From positions 62,001-126,000 of the forward strand of contig CAVPAM010000028.1 of NCBI GenBank assembly GCA_963701445.1: a stretch of 64,000 nt of DNA. The letters run 5' to 3'. Below the pieces are notes generated by a model. That model saw only the letters and a program-made list of their open reading frames with translations. It did no database searches and was not told the DNA's origin. Source of the DNA: CAKZLS01 sp963701445 (GTDB lineage Bacteria; Pseudomonadota; Alphaproteobacteria; Rhodospirillales; Defluviicoccaceae). Of this stretch, positions 18,085 to 25,673 are shown piece after piece. How positions within the stretch are numbered: the first letter of the stretch is position 1; the number at the start of each line of letters is the position of its first letter. Made by a program: the position numbers and the translations under genes.

Positions 18085-18522
18085 TCACTCGACATATTCA
18101 TACGTGTTCTGAAATTCTTCCCGCTGAATGCCGTAGATCTCGCCCGAGTCCTGTATGACGAGGACGCCGCCCGCCTTGATCCGCATCTCCTCGCCCCACG
18201 GCGCCTCGAAGCGGACGTTTTCGTCCAGTTCCACTACCCGGACCGGCGGGGAAACCGGCTCGTAGACGTTGCTTTCCCCGATCCGCCGATAGCGCGCCTC
18301 GAACTCCTCCGCATTGACCACGTACTCCTCGCCACCCGGGTTTTCCACGATGTAGTCGCCCGGCCGCGCGGTGTTCGTTGTCTCGCGGAAACCGTCCCGC
18401 ATGTCGGAGGCGACGTCTTCGTCACCGGTGACGCGACGGGCGCGCACGCGGGCGCATTTCCGGGCGAGACGAACGCCGGAGAGATCGATCCGGCTCGGAT
18501 CTATTTGCTTGAACTCGGTCAT
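18085..18522 (-). CDS. Conserved hypothetical protein with PGDYIVENPGGEEYVV motif
   Basis: 145 residues, soluble and acidic. Two similar halves can be seen: a central RPGDYIVENPGGEEYVVNAEEFEARY (about 52-77) and a C-terminal IKAGGVLVIQDSGEIYGIQREEFQNTYEY, both ending in an E(E)F aromatic motif. This suggests an internal duplication of a small beta-rich unit. I know no function for it. An exact EcfG promoter lies 51 bases upstream (18573-18598), so it is a confident stress-regulon member. GGAGCGGAACC precedes ATG 18522. Confidence 0.7.
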   Translation of the reverse strand: MTEFKQIDPSRIDLSGVRLARKCARVRARRVTGDEDVASDMRDGFRETTNTARPGDYIVENPGGEEYVVNAEEFEARYRRIGESNVYEPVSPPVRVVELDENVRFEAPWGEEMRIKAGGVLVIQDSGEIYGIQREEFQNTYEYVE

Positions 18523-18572
18523 GGTTCCGCTCCGCCCCGCAGCCGGCCTCCGCGATGCGCCTTCATTGTCTC

Positions 18573-18598
18573 AACGCCCTCGCGGGGCCCCTGGTTCC
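18573..18598 (-). promoter_or_regulatory. EcfG promoter of the PGDYI-motif protein gene
   Basis: Minus strand GGAAC (18598-18594), 17 bases, CGTT (18576-18573), 51 bases upstream of ATG 18522. Confidence 0.8.
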
Positions 18599-18695
18599 CG
18601 CGACGGAAACGAAGTCGACGCCGGCCAACGGCGCCCACCGGAACCCGTCGCCGCTCCGCGCGTTGATTCACAGGAGGATTTCCAGGGTATTCGGC

Positions 18696-19493
18696 ATGGT
18701 CGCGATTGCATCTCTCGTATTCATTCTGTTTCTATCCCTGATCGTCGTCCGGATCGCCGGCGTGGCGCTCACCCTGACCGGCATGTCACGGGAGGTGGCC
18801 CGCTTCCAGGCACGCTCGGCCTGGACCGGCACGGGTTTCACTACAGCCGAGTCCGAGCAGGTGGTCAACCATCCGGTTCGCCGCAAGATCGTCAGTTTTC
18901 TGATCCTGCTCCGGAACGCCGGGTTCGTCACGGCGGGATCGGCGCTGGTATTGTCCTTTGTCGGCGTGGACGACACGGCCGAGGGATGGCCCCGTCTGGC
19001 GGTTCTCGTCGTGGGCGTGGTGCTACTGTGGATACTGGCGTCCAGCACGTGGGTCGACACCCGCTTGTCCCGCCTGATCGCCTGGGCGCTCAAGCGCCAT
19101 GGCGCCCTGGATACTCGCGACTACGCCGACCTTCTGCATCTGGCCGGAGAGTACGGCGTCATGGAGCTCAAGGTAAAATCCGGCGATTGGCTGGCCGGCC
19201 ACACGCTCAGGGATCTCGCCTTGCCGGAAGAGGGAGTTCTCGTCCTCGCCATCGTCCGGCCGGGAGGCGAATTCAGGGGGACGCCCAAGGGGCATACGCG
19301 GGTGGAAGGGGGCGACGTGCTGCTGCTCTACGGCCGCTCGCCGACCCTGGACAATCTCGATCGCCGCCGCGCCGGCCGGGAAGGGCGGCACGACCGCCGC
19401 GAGGCCATCGAGCGCCAGCGCGCCATCGAGGCGGAAGAGGAACGGGCGGATGCGACCAGCGGCGCAACGGCGGGCGAGGGAATCGCGAAGTGA
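18696..19493 (+). CDS. Membrane protein with C-terminal TrkA_C (RCK_C) domain
   Basis: 265 residues from ATG 18696; a longer frame opens at 18555, but the product would start with non-hydrophobic sequence. Three helices: AIASLVFILFLSLIVVRIAGVAL, VSFLILLRNAGFVTAGSALVLSFVG, and LAVLVVGVVLLWILASSTWV. A TrkA_C ligand-binding domain follows at about 155-225 (ELKVKSGDWLAGHTLRDLALPEEGVLVLAIVRPGGEFRGTPKG...GDVLLLYG), the module that gates K+ and other cation transporters by nucleotide binding. The last 40 residues are a charged helix. Its stop overlaps the start of the following exchanger (GTGA), so the two proteins probably work together in ion transport. Confidence 0.8.
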   Translation: MVAIASLVFILFLSLIVVRIAGVALTLTGMSREVARFQARSAWTGTGFTTAESEQVVNHPVRRKIVSFLILLRNAGFVTAGSALVLSFVGVDDTAEGWPRLAVLVVGVVLLWILASSTWVDTRLSRLIAWALKRHGALDTRDYADLLHLAGEYGVMELKVKSGDWLAGHTLRDLALPEEGVLVLAIVRPGGEFRGTPKGHTRVEGGDVLLLYGRSPTLDNLDRRRAGREGRHDRREAIERQRAIEAEEERADATSGATAGEGIAK

Positions 19494-20530
19494 TCGGGTT
19501 CGCGGACCTGTCCATGGGGTGGGTCGTCGCGGCGTTCGCGCTCGCGGGGATCGCCATCGTGATCGCCGGCGTGCGCATGTCGGCCGTCGCCGACCGCCTC
19601 GCGGACGTGACGGGATTCGGCGAGGCCGCCACCGGCGCCGTCCTGCTCGGCGCCAGCACCTCGCTTTCCGGCATCGTCACCTCCGTCACGGCCGCCGCCG
19701 CCGGTCATCCCCAGCTTGCCGTCAGCAACGCCGCCGGCGGGATCGCCGTCCAGACCCTGTTCATCGCGATCGCCGATTTTGCCCATCGGCGGGCCAACCT
19801 GGAGCATGCCGCCGCCTCGGCGACCAATCTGGTTCACGGCACCCTGCTCATCGCGCTTTTGTCGCTGCCGTTGATCGCCCATCTGGCGCCGCAGGTGACG
19901 GTGTGGAGCATCAGTCCCTGCACCCCGTTGCTGATCGCCGCCTACCTGTTCGGCCTTCGACTGGCGTCGCAAACCGACGAGATCCCGATGTGGGGGCCGC
20001 GCAAGACGCCGGAAACGCTGGTCGACGAACCCGACGAGCCGCCAGGCGACCGGCGCGCCATTTTGCGCCTCGCCCTCGAGTTCGCCGGTCTCGCGGCCGT
20101 CGTCGCCCTGTCCGGATATGTCGTCGCCAAGTCCGGTATCGCCATCGCCGACCAAGCCGATATCGGCGAGGGCGTCGTCGGCGCGCTGCTCACGGGCGTT
20201 GTGACATCCCTGCCCGAACTGGTCGTCACGATCGGCGCGGTCCGCCGCGGCGCCCTGACCCTGGCCGTGGGCGGCATTCTCGGCGGCAACACCTTCGACG
20301 TCCTGTTTGTCGCGTTCTCCGACGTGGCCTACCGCGAGGGCTCGATTTACGGCGCCATCACCGACCAGCAGAGCGCGTTGTTCCTGCTCTCCATCGTCAT
20401 GACCGCGGTTCTCCTATTGGGACTGCTGCGGCGGGTGAAGCACGGCATCGCCAACGTCGGGTTTGAAAGCGTGCTGATTATCGCGATCTACGTCGCCGGC
20501 ATGGCGATCATGGCCACCAGCGCCGGTTAG
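19490..20530 (+). CDS. Sodium/calcium exchanger family membrane protein
   Basis: 346 residues with about ten helices in two inverted halves. Each half has the CaCA alpha-repeat pattern: TGAVLLGASTSLSGIVTSVTAAAAG (near 45-70) and VVGALLTGVVTSLPELVVTIGAVRRGALTLAVGGILGGNTFDVLF (near 225-270). The second repeat has the classical G(V/T)SLPEL motif whose Glu binds the cation; the first has SLSG where Glu is usual, so the ion site is asymmetric. GTG 19490 overlaps the upstream stop by four bases. Substrate (Ca2+/H+, Na+/Ca2+ or K+) cannot be deduced. A hairpin at 20676-20703 follows. Confidence 0.85.
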   Translation: MIGFADLSMGWVVAAFALAGIAIVIAGVRMSAVADRLADVTGFGEAATGAVLLGASTSLSGIVTSVTAAAAGHPQLAVSNAAGGIAVQTLFIAIADFAHRRANLEHAAASATNLVHGTLLIALLSLPLIAHLAPQVTVWSISPCTPLLIAAYLFGLRLASQTDEIPMWGPRKTPETLVDEPDEPPGDRRAILRLALEFAGLAAVVALSGYVVAKSGIAIADQADIGEGVVGALLTGVVTSLPELVVTIGAVRRGALTLAVGGILGGNTFDVLFVAFSDVAYREGSIYGAITDQQSALFLLSIVMTAVLLLGLLRRVKHGIANVGFESVLIIAIYVAGMAIMATSAG

Positions 20531-20738
20531 GCCGAAATCCGGACGGAAAGCGGTCCAGGCGGGGGTTCCAAGGCCCCGAATTCTACTGTGCATGGGGTTG
20601 TTTTTCACTTTTCCGTTTTACCCCCCCCCCCGCACCCCCATGTCCCGGTTGCACACCGCGAACGGAGGCATGGCGGCGGAGGCGCCGGGGGTGGCGCCTC
20701 CGCTTTCACTTCGGGAAAATGGGGGAATGAAATGGGGG
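20531..20738. other. Intergenic stretch with C homopolymer
   Basis: No gene seen. Holds an interrupted poly-C tract (about 11 C at 20621-20631, then five more), an unusual feature and a possible source of sequencing slippage, and the terminator hairpin at 20676-20703. Confidence 0.5.
20676..20703 (+). terminator. Terminator hairpin after the Na/Ca exchanger gene
   Basis: Perfect 11-bp stem GCGGAGGCGCC/GGCGCCTCCGC with a 6-base loop, followed by TTTCACTT on the plus strand. Could also act on the converging YihY operon. Confidence 0.6.
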
Positions 20739-20813
20739 TCAGGCGATGCCGAGGAACGACAGGACGAAAAGAACGACCACGACGACGCCGATGATGTAGA
20801 AAATGCTATACAT
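20739..20813 (-). CDS. 24-residue hydrophobic micropeptide coupled to the YihY gene
   Basis: ATG 20813 to TGA 20739 encodes 24 residues starting MYSIFYIIGVVVVVLF and ending FLGIA, essentially one transmembrane helix. AGAGGAG lies 8 bases upstream, a near-perfect ribosome binding site. The start overlaps the end of the YihY gene by eight bases, so it is probably translated by coupling. Similar single-helix peptides with a GVVVVV core occur in other alphaproteobacterial genomes as I recall them, but none is characterised. Function unknown; it may modulate a neighbouring membrane protein. Confidence 0.65.
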   Translation of the reverse strand: MYSIFYIIGVVVVVLFVLSFLGIA

Positions 20814-21813
20814 GGCTTTTCTCCTCTAACGTATTTTTGGGTTTTTGCTTGGAAGTGATGGATTCGGGCCAGTGATCGGCCACGAAGGCGTTTCTCGACC
20901 CGGCCGGCCGGGGTGGGCCGGTGGTGGAGTCCCGGCGGGTCTGGTGCTCCAGTTCGGAATTCAGTTCGGCCCCGAGGCAGACGCAGTAGGCCGAGACGAA
21001 GAACCACAGCAGCAGAATCACGACGGCGCCGAGCGAACCGTAGGTCTCGTTGTAGCTCCCGAAGTTTTCCACGTAGGCGGAAAACGCCACGGATCCCGCG
21101 AGCCAAAGCGCCGTCGCCATCACGGCCCCGACGGTGATCCAGCGGAACTTCGCCGGGGCGCGGCTGGGACCCCAGCGATAGACAACGGCAAGGGCGACGA
21201 TGGCCAGGCCCGCGATCACCGGCCATCGCAGCAGCAGCGTCGCCTGTTCAAACACACCGCCGACATCGATCAGCGCGAGAGCCGCGGGAAGCCCGGCGAT
21301 CAGGCCAATGGACGCCACGACGAACAGCACGGCGCCGGCGGTAAACACCAGGGCCGTGACGTTCAGCCGCACGAACCCCCGCTTCTCCTTTTCTCCGTAG
21401 GCGATGTTGAGCGCCATGAACAGCGCCCTGATCCCCTTCGCCGAACTCCAGACCGCCAACGCCAGACTGAACAGCAGCCCGATCCCCACGCCGGTATTCT
21501 CGCGTGCCGCCATGGCGGTCAGCTGGGTTTCCAGGATCCCGAAGGCGCCCGAGGGCATGAGGCTCCGGAGCGGCTCAAGCTGCGCTGTCACCTCCGCCGG
21601 GTCGGAGACGAGACCGTAGATCATCACCAGCGCCGCCAGCGCGGGAAACAGGGCCAGCAGGGCATAGAAGGCGACGCCGGCGGCGACGATGGAGAGGTTG
21701 TCGGCGGCGATCTGCTCCTTGACCCGGAGCAGCACCTGCGTCCAGCCCTTTCTCGGGATCGCCAGGGGTCGGTCGGCGTACTCGCCCCGGGACCCCGCGC
21801 GATAATCGGCCAT
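20806..21813 (-). CDS. YihY/virulence factor BrkB family membrane protein
   Basis: 335 residues with six predicted helices. Family motifs: an N-terminal cytosolic stretch, then SIVAAGVAFYALLALFPALAALVMIYGLVSDPAEV (about 41-75), and near the C-terminal helices WLAGSVAFSAYVENFGSYNETYGSLGAVVILLLWFFVSAYCVCLGAELNSE, the YGSLG..I.LLLW..VSA...L.GAE(L/I)N signature. Once misnamed ribonuclease BN; now thought to be an envelope lipid-transport or transporter-type protein. ATG 21813 is 28 bases after the DUF3618 stop. It is the third gene of a holin-X/DUF3618/YihY/micropeptide operon. Confidence 0.9.
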   Translation of the reverse strand: MADYRAGSRGEYADRPLAIPRKGWTQVLLRVKEQIAADNLSIVAAGVAFYALLALFPALAALVMIYGLVSDPAEVTAQLEPLRSLMPSGAFGILETQLTAMAARENTGVGIGLLFSLALAVWSSAKGIRALFMALNIAYGEKEKRGFVRLNVTALVFTAGAVLFVVASIGLIAGLPAALALIDVGGVFEQATLLLRWPVIAGLAIVALAVVYRWGPSRAPAKFRWITVGAVMATALWLAGSVAFSAYVENFGSYNETYGSLGAVVILLLWFFVSAYCVCLGAELNSELEHQTRRDSTTGPPRPAGSRNAFVADHWPESITSKQKPKNTLEEKSHV

Positions 21814-21841
21814 GTCCGTCTGTCTCCGGTGGTGGATGCCG

Positions 21842-22274
21842 TTAAATGCCGCCCGCCGGTGTCGCCCAGCGCCCGTTCTCCAAGACAGTGGAGGGGCCCG
21901 GCTCCACGTTCTCGGCGTTGGCCGCGCGCGACGTGACCATTTCCGCCGTGCCGGCGGGCGGGCGGTTCGGGTCGCGGCGGGCACCGGCCTCGATGACCCG
22001 GTAGGCGACCGTTGCCACTCCGGCTCGCCATCAGCAGCCAAGCCAAGCCCAAGCCCACCATCATGGCGGGGACCGGGTTGTCGCGGATCGCGCGCCCGAT
22101 CCCGGCGGCGAAGTCGCCGCCTTCGTCGCGCATGGACCGCATCATCCGGTCCACGAGCGCTCCCCGCGATACCCGGGCCCGCAGCGCCCCCAGCGTTCGG
22201 CCGATGTCGTCGCGCGTCCGTTCGATCTCGCGCTCCCACTCGTCTGGGGAGCGGTTCCGCGGCCCGGTCGTCAT
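21842..22274 (-). CDS. DUF3618 family protein (one frameshift)
   Basis: About 144 residues after correction. ATG 22274 overlaps the upstream holin-X stop (ATGA). The N-terminus has the canonical DUF3618 helix EREIERTRDDIGRTLGALRARVS (about 13-35) and the conserved membrane segment AIRDNPVPAMMVGLGLAWLLMASR. Just after that (about 22020-22030) one base seems to be missing: restoring it gives GVATVAYRVIEAGARRDPNR and a tail ENVEPGPSTVLENGRWATPAGGI with a stop at 21842-21844. Uncorrected, the frame runs on into the YihY gene. Two copies of DUF3618 occur in this window, the other at 7.3 kb, also frameshifted at the equivalent PVPA segment. Confidence 0.75.
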
Positions 22275-22657
22275 CGCACCTTGTCCATCACCATTTCGCG
22301 ATCCTCGCGCATCGCCTTCATGGTGCGCTCGGGCGCGAGGCCGCCTTCCTTGAGGCTGGAATAGCTCTGTTGGATCAGAATGAACGCCACGGCGGCAACG
22401 GCCCCGCCGACGAGGAGCGCGGCGTAGCCCGGCGCCATGACGTTCGAGAGCGCCAGCACAAGGGCCTGCAGTAGGACGAGCAAGGCGCAAAACGCGACAA
22501 GCAGTCCGACAATCAGGCCGACCAGCGCCGTCATCACCCGCGACATCTTCTCGGAGGTTTCCGCCTGGGCGAGCCGCAGCTCCTGACGGAGCAGCGTGTT
22601 GATGCCGGCGATCAGGTTCGCCAGCAGCGAAGTGACAGGCTGTTCGTGACTTGCCAT
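22271..22657 (-). CDS. Phage holin family protein (holin-X, PF07332-like)
   Basis: 128 residues. LLANLIAGINTLLRQELRLAQAETSEKMSRVMTALVGLIVGLLVAFCALLVLLQALVLALS... has the typical order: a short cytosolic helix (residues 11-40, with conserved RQE and L.LA..E), then two close helices (VMTALVGLIVGLLVAFCALLVLLQAL and YAALLVGGAVAAVAFILI). Despite the name, these are chromosomal inner-membrane proteins with no known lytic role, almost always next to DUF3618. AAAGGA precedes ATG 22657. First gene of the four-gene operon. Confidence 0.85.
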   Translation of the reverse strand: MASHEQPVTSLLANLIAGINTLLRQELRLAQAETSEKMSRVMTALVGLIVGLLVAFCALLVLLQALVLALSNVMAPGYAALLVGGAVAAVAFILIQQSYSSLKEGGLAPERTMKAMREDREMVMDKVR

Positions 22658-22747
22658 CGGTCTTGTCCTTTCGGTTGATCTCGCGGTTCCCCGCGCGCGG
22701 CCCCGGTCGCGCCAGCGCCGTCCCGCGGAGAACCGTTCGGAGAGGAC

Positions 22748-22772
22748 AACTCGGAACGGCCCCCGGAGTTCC
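22748..22772 (-). promoter_or_regulatory. Possible EcfG promoter of the holin-X operon, AGTT variant
   Basis: Minus strand GGAAC (22772-22768), 16 bases, AGTT (22751-22748). One -10 mismatch; located 91 bases upstream of the holin-X start and divergent from an exact EcfG site. Confidence 0.4.
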
Positions 22773-22788
22773 CGGACCGTCGGCGGAC

Positions 22789-22813
22789 GGAACTTTTGTC
22801 TCCCGCCGCCGTT
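22789..22813 (+). promoter_or_regulatory. EcfG promoter of the phospholipase D gene
   Basis: GGAAC (22789-22793), 16 bases, CGTT (22810-22813), 41 bases upstream of GTG 22854. Confidence 0.85.
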
Positions 22814-22853
22814 GCCTTTTAGGGACCTATTCGTTTTCAGGAGGTACTGTCCG

Positions 22854-24062
22854 GTGAGTTCGCGCGGCCGTAATGCCTTTCCGAAAGACCAGGAATTCGT
22901 CGCGACCGGCCCGTCGGACGCGGATGTCTGGCTTGCGTTCGAGGGCTTGCTGGGAATTCCGTGCACCGAAGGCAACCGCATCGACGTCCTGCGAAACGGA
23001 TGCCGGATCTTTCCGGCGATGCTGGACGCCATCGAAAACGCGACCCGAAGCATCGAGTTCCTGACCTTTGTCTACTGGACGGGCGATATCGCCGACCGGT
23101 TCGCGGAGGCCCTGGCGGCGCGGGCGCGGTCGGGCGTCACGGTCAAGGTCCTGCTGGACGCGTTCGGGGCGGCGGAAATGTCCCGCGAACTGGTCACCCG
23201 GATGAGGGAAGCGGGCTGCGAAGTGCGATGGTTCCGGCCGGTGGCCAACTGGAAGATCTGGAGCAGCGACAACCGCACTCACCGCAAGGTCCTGGTCTGC
23301 GACGGCCGCGTCGGTTTCACCGGCGGGGTCGGCATCGCCGAGGAATGGCAGGGCGACGCGCGCGACAAGAGCGAATGGCGGGACACCCATTTTCGGATCG
23401 GCGGTCCGGCGGTGCATGGCCTTCAGGCCGCGTTCTACGGCAACTGGCTCGAGAGCGGCGGGTTGATGGTCGACGCATTGCCGACGGTTGCCCCGCTCGA
23501 GCCGGCGGGCGAGGCCCGCATCCAGGTCATTCGCGCGACCGCGGCCGTCGGCTGGAGCGATATCGCGATGCTTCTCCGGACGATCGTCGCCCGCGCCGAG
23601 AGGTCCATCCGTTTCGTCACGCCCTATCTGGCGCCCGACGAGGCCTCGGCCCGGCTGCTGGCCGAGGCCACCGAACGCGGCGTGGAGATCGAAATCATGA
23701 TCCCCGGTCCCCACTCCGACCAGCGAATTTCAAGGCTGGCGGGGGCGGACCAGTTGGACGTGCTGCTGGAGGCCGGCATCAAGATCTTGAGGTACCAGCC
23801 GACCATGATTCACGCCAAGGTGATCATCATGGACGGAACCCTCGCCTGTATCGGTTCGGCCAACTTCAACCATCGCTCCATGCTGAAGGACGACGAGATC
23901 GTCCTGGTCACGGATTGCGCGGAGACCATAGCGACGCTCGACCGGCACTTCGAGGAAGACGCGCGATGCTGCGAGCGGCTCGATATCGAGGCTTGGCGCA
24001 ATCGCGGGTTCCTGCGCCGTTCGCGGGAAATCCTGTCTCGGTTGTTGAAGCAGGAGGTCTGA
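22854..24062 (+). CDS. Phospholipase D / cardiolipin synthase family protein
   Basis: 402 residues, two HKD catalytic motifs: THRKVLVCDGRVGFTGG near residue 140 (H-x-K-x4-D) and IHAKVIIMDGTLACIGSANFNHRS near 317 (H-x-K-x4-D). The order and spacing match bacterial cardiolipin synthases of the ClsB type, without N-terminal membrane helices, so it may be peripheral at the membrane and join phosphatidylglycerol to make cardiolipin; a phospholipase is the alternative. GTG 22854 is chosen because AGGAGG lies nine bases before it (22839-22844). Expressed from an exact EcfG promoter, consistent with membrane remodelling under stress. Confidence 0.85.
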   Translation: MSSRGRNAFPKDQEFVATGPSDADVWLAFEGLLGIPCTEGNRIDVLRNGCRIFPAMLDAIENATRSIEFLTFVYWTGDIADRFAEALAARARSGVTVKVLLDAFGAAEMSRELVTRMREAGCEVRWFRPVANWKIWSSDNRTHRKVLVCDGRVGFTGGVGIAEEWQGDARDKSEWRDTHFRIGGPAVHGLQAAFYGNWLESGGLMVDALPTVAPLEPAGEARIQVIRATAAVGWSDIAMLLRTIVARAERSIRFVTPYLAPDEASARLLAEATERGVEIEIMIPGPHSDQRISRLAGADQLDVLLEAGIKILRYQPTMIHAKVIIMDGTLACIGSANFNHRSMLKDDEIVLVTDCAETIATLDRHFEEDARCCERLDIEAWRNRGFLRRSREILSRLLKQEV

Positions 24063-24090
24063 CGGCCGGGCCGGTCACTTCCGTTATAGC

Positions 24091-24528
24091 TCAATCTTCA
24101 CCGGCCGGACGCGGCCGGGCCTGGCGATCCAGGTGGTCCATCACGATGTGAACGTTCTTGCGGTTGGCCTTCCAACCGATATCGGCCAGATCGCCGACGA
24201 TGGGGATGACCCCGACCGCCGCGTCGATGGCGATGTTCCCCACCATCTTCGTGATCAGGCGCTTGGGAACGCCGAGCCGGCGTCCTTCGAGAACGATGTA
24301 CGCCGAGAGCGCCGCGCCCGCCGCGTCGCCCACCCCCGGGACCAGCCCCATGATCGAATCCCAGCCGAAACGCACGTTGGTCCCGGGAAGCCTAAACCGG
24401 TCGTCCAACAGAAAGGCCAGTCGGGAGAGGCGGCGCAACGGCTTGCCAGCGGCGCCAGCGGTTGCGTCGGCGTCGCCCGCGCGCGCCGGCGGCCTCTCGA
24501 AGAGCTGTCGGGTGGAAGAAACGGCCAT
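24091..24528 (-). CDS. DUF4112 domain protein
   Basis: 145 residues. The DUF4112 core is at 32-130: LSRLAFLLDDRFRLPGTNVRFGWDSIMGLVPGVGDAAGAALSAYIVLEGRRLGVPKRLITKMVGNIAIDAAVGVIPIVGDLADIGWKANRKN. Here the paired GLVPGVGD and GVIPIVGD motifs, with two membrane-associated helices, are the defining marks. Function of the family is unknown. ATG 24528; convergent with the phospholipase D gene (28-base gap). No exact EcfG site upstream. Confidence 0.9.
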   Translation of the reverse strand: MAVSSTRQLFERPPARAGDADATAGAAGKPLRRLSRLAFLLDDRFRLPGTNVRFGWDSIMGLVPGVGDAAGAALSAYIVLEGRRLGVPKRLITKMVGNIAIDAAVGVIPIVGDLADIGWKANRKNVHIVMDHLDRQARPRPAGED

Positions 24529-24690
24529 GATGGTTCCTGTTCATGTTGCATCCGTCTATATCCAACCCGCCGGCGACGGCGTTGGTTCCATGGCTTGCGG
24601 AATGTGCGGAATGCCCGCGCCCCGCCGCGCGGAACCAGCCCGATGCCCGTGCGGTTGTCCTGGAGTCTTTACTTGGGAGGAGCCCGGAGA

Positions 24691-25467
24691 ATGAGAATAC
24701 CCGTTCGGATCGCCTGGAGAATATCAGCCCTGCTGCTCGCCGTCGTCGCCGTCGCCGCCTGCGGAACGGCGCCGGTGACCGGGCGCGGTCAGCTCATCCT
24801 TGTGCCGGAGCAGGAGGCGCGTCAGATGGGACTGCAAGCCTACCAGCAGATCCTCGAGGAAAGCAGGATTTCCGGCCGGCAGGATTACCAAAGGCGCGTC
24901 GAGACGGTGGGCCGCCGCATCGCCGCCGTCAGCGGCGCGCCGGACATGGATTGGGAGTTCACCGTCATCGAGAACGAGACACCCAACGCGTTCGCGCTGC
25001 CGGGCGGCAAGGTCGGTGTCCACACGGGCTTGTTCAAGGTCGCCAAGAACGACGATCAGCTCGCCGCCGTGATGGCCCATGAGGTGGCGCACGCGATCGC
25101 CAGGCACGGCTCGGAACGCATAAGCCAGCAAATGGTCTTGCAGGGCGGCCTTCAAGGCCTGGGTATCGCCACCGGCAGCGCCAGCGCCGTCGAGTTGGCC
25201 GCCACCGCCGCGACCCTGGGCATCATTCTCCCCTATTCCCGCACCCAGGAGGCCGAAGCCGATCATATCGGCCTCATCTACATGGCCAAGGCCGGCTACG
25301 ATCCGCGCGCGGCCGTTGAGTTGTGGAGAAACTTCGACGCTTTCGGCGGAGACCGCCCGCCCGAGTTCGTCTCCACCCATCCGTCTCCGGGATCCCGGAT
25401 CGACCGCCTGCAAGAGCTGATGCCCGAGGCCATGGAGGTCTACAAACAGTCCGCCGCGCGGCGCTGA
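24691..25467 (+). CDS. M48-family metalloprotease lipoprotein
   Basis: 258 residues. Lipoprotein signal MRIPVRIAWRISALLLAVVAVAAC with Cys24 acylated, so it faces the periplasm. The zinc site HEVAH (130-134) plus EAEAD (187-191) identify an M48 (gluzincin) protease similar to LoiP/YcaL or BepA without TPR repeats. It probably degrades misfolded outer-membrane proteins. GGAG lies before ATG 24691. Upstream, GGAAC (24631) is followed after 16 bases by CGGTT, an imperfect EcfG match that I do not list separately. The sRNA candidate begins about 80 bases after its stop. Confidence 0.9.
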   Translation: MRIPVRIAWRISALLLAVVAVAACGTAPVTGRGQLILVPEQEARQMGLQAYQQILEESRISGRQDYQRRVETVGRRIAAVSGAPDMDWEFTVIENETPNAFALPGGKVGVHTGLFKVAKNDDQLAAVMAHEVAHAIARHGSERISQQMVLQGGLQGLGIATGSASAVELAATAATLGIILPYSRTQEAEADHIGLIYMAKAGYDPRAAVELWRNFDAFGGDRPPEFVSTHPSPGSRIDRLQELMPEAMEVYKQSAARR

Positions 25468-25518
25468 GCCCGCGCTGGAACCAGCCAAAAAAATCGGCAA
25501 AAAAATGGCTGGCGGCCG

Positions 25519-25543
25519 GGAACCGAATGGCCGGACCGGCGTT
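25519..25543 (+). promoter_or_regulatory. EcfG promoter with no protein gene behind it (sRNA promoter)
   Basis: GGAAC (25519-25523), 16 bases, CGTT (25540-25543), 52 bases after the M48 stop. The next protein gene is on the opposite strand, so it must drive the short transcribed segment that ends at the terminator 25619-25652. Confidence 0.8.
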
Positions 25544-25550
25544 TCCCTGT

Positions 25551-25653
25551 TGGAGCCATGCGAGGATGCACCCTCCCTGACCCCCCCTCTGAGTGCATCC
25601 CTCACGCAGCACTCGCCACCCCCGGCCGTTGCGACGGGCCGGGGGCTTTTTTA
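25551..25653 (+). ncRNA. Candidate EcfG-dependent small RNA with C-rich loop (GsrN-like)
   Basis: Transcription from the exact EcfG promoter 25519-25543 should begin near 25550 and end in the U tract at 25647-25652, giving about 100 nt. Inside is a hairpin with perfect 8-bp stem GGATGCAC (25564-25571) / GTGCATCC (25593-25600), extended by TGCG/CGCA (25559-25562, 25605-25608). Its 21-nt loop contains CCUCCC and a run of seven C, complementary to Shine-Dalgarno sequences. This layout (stress sigma promoter, exposed C-rich loop, intrinsic terminator) resembles GsrN of Caulobacter, an EcfG-type sRNA that targets katG. Start site is inferred, and no sequence homology to GsrN is claimed. Confidence 0.65.
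25619..25652 (+). terminator. Rho-independent terminator of the M48 gene / sRNA
   Basis: 9-bp stem CCCCCGGCC/GGCCGGGGG (25619-25627, 25637-25645), 9-base loop, then C and six T (25647-25652). Strongest terminator in the window. Confidence 0.9.
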
Positions 25654-25673
25654 TTTTTCCACGGTTTTCTGCT

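Noticed and set aside
16735..18666. 643-codon plus-strand open frame
   Set aside because: Antisense to DUF2254 and PGDYI-motif genes; composition typical of shadows.
24631..24656. GGAAC-N16-CGGTT upstream of the M48 gene
   Set aside because: The -10 element differs by an inserted G, so it is not counted as an EcfG site.
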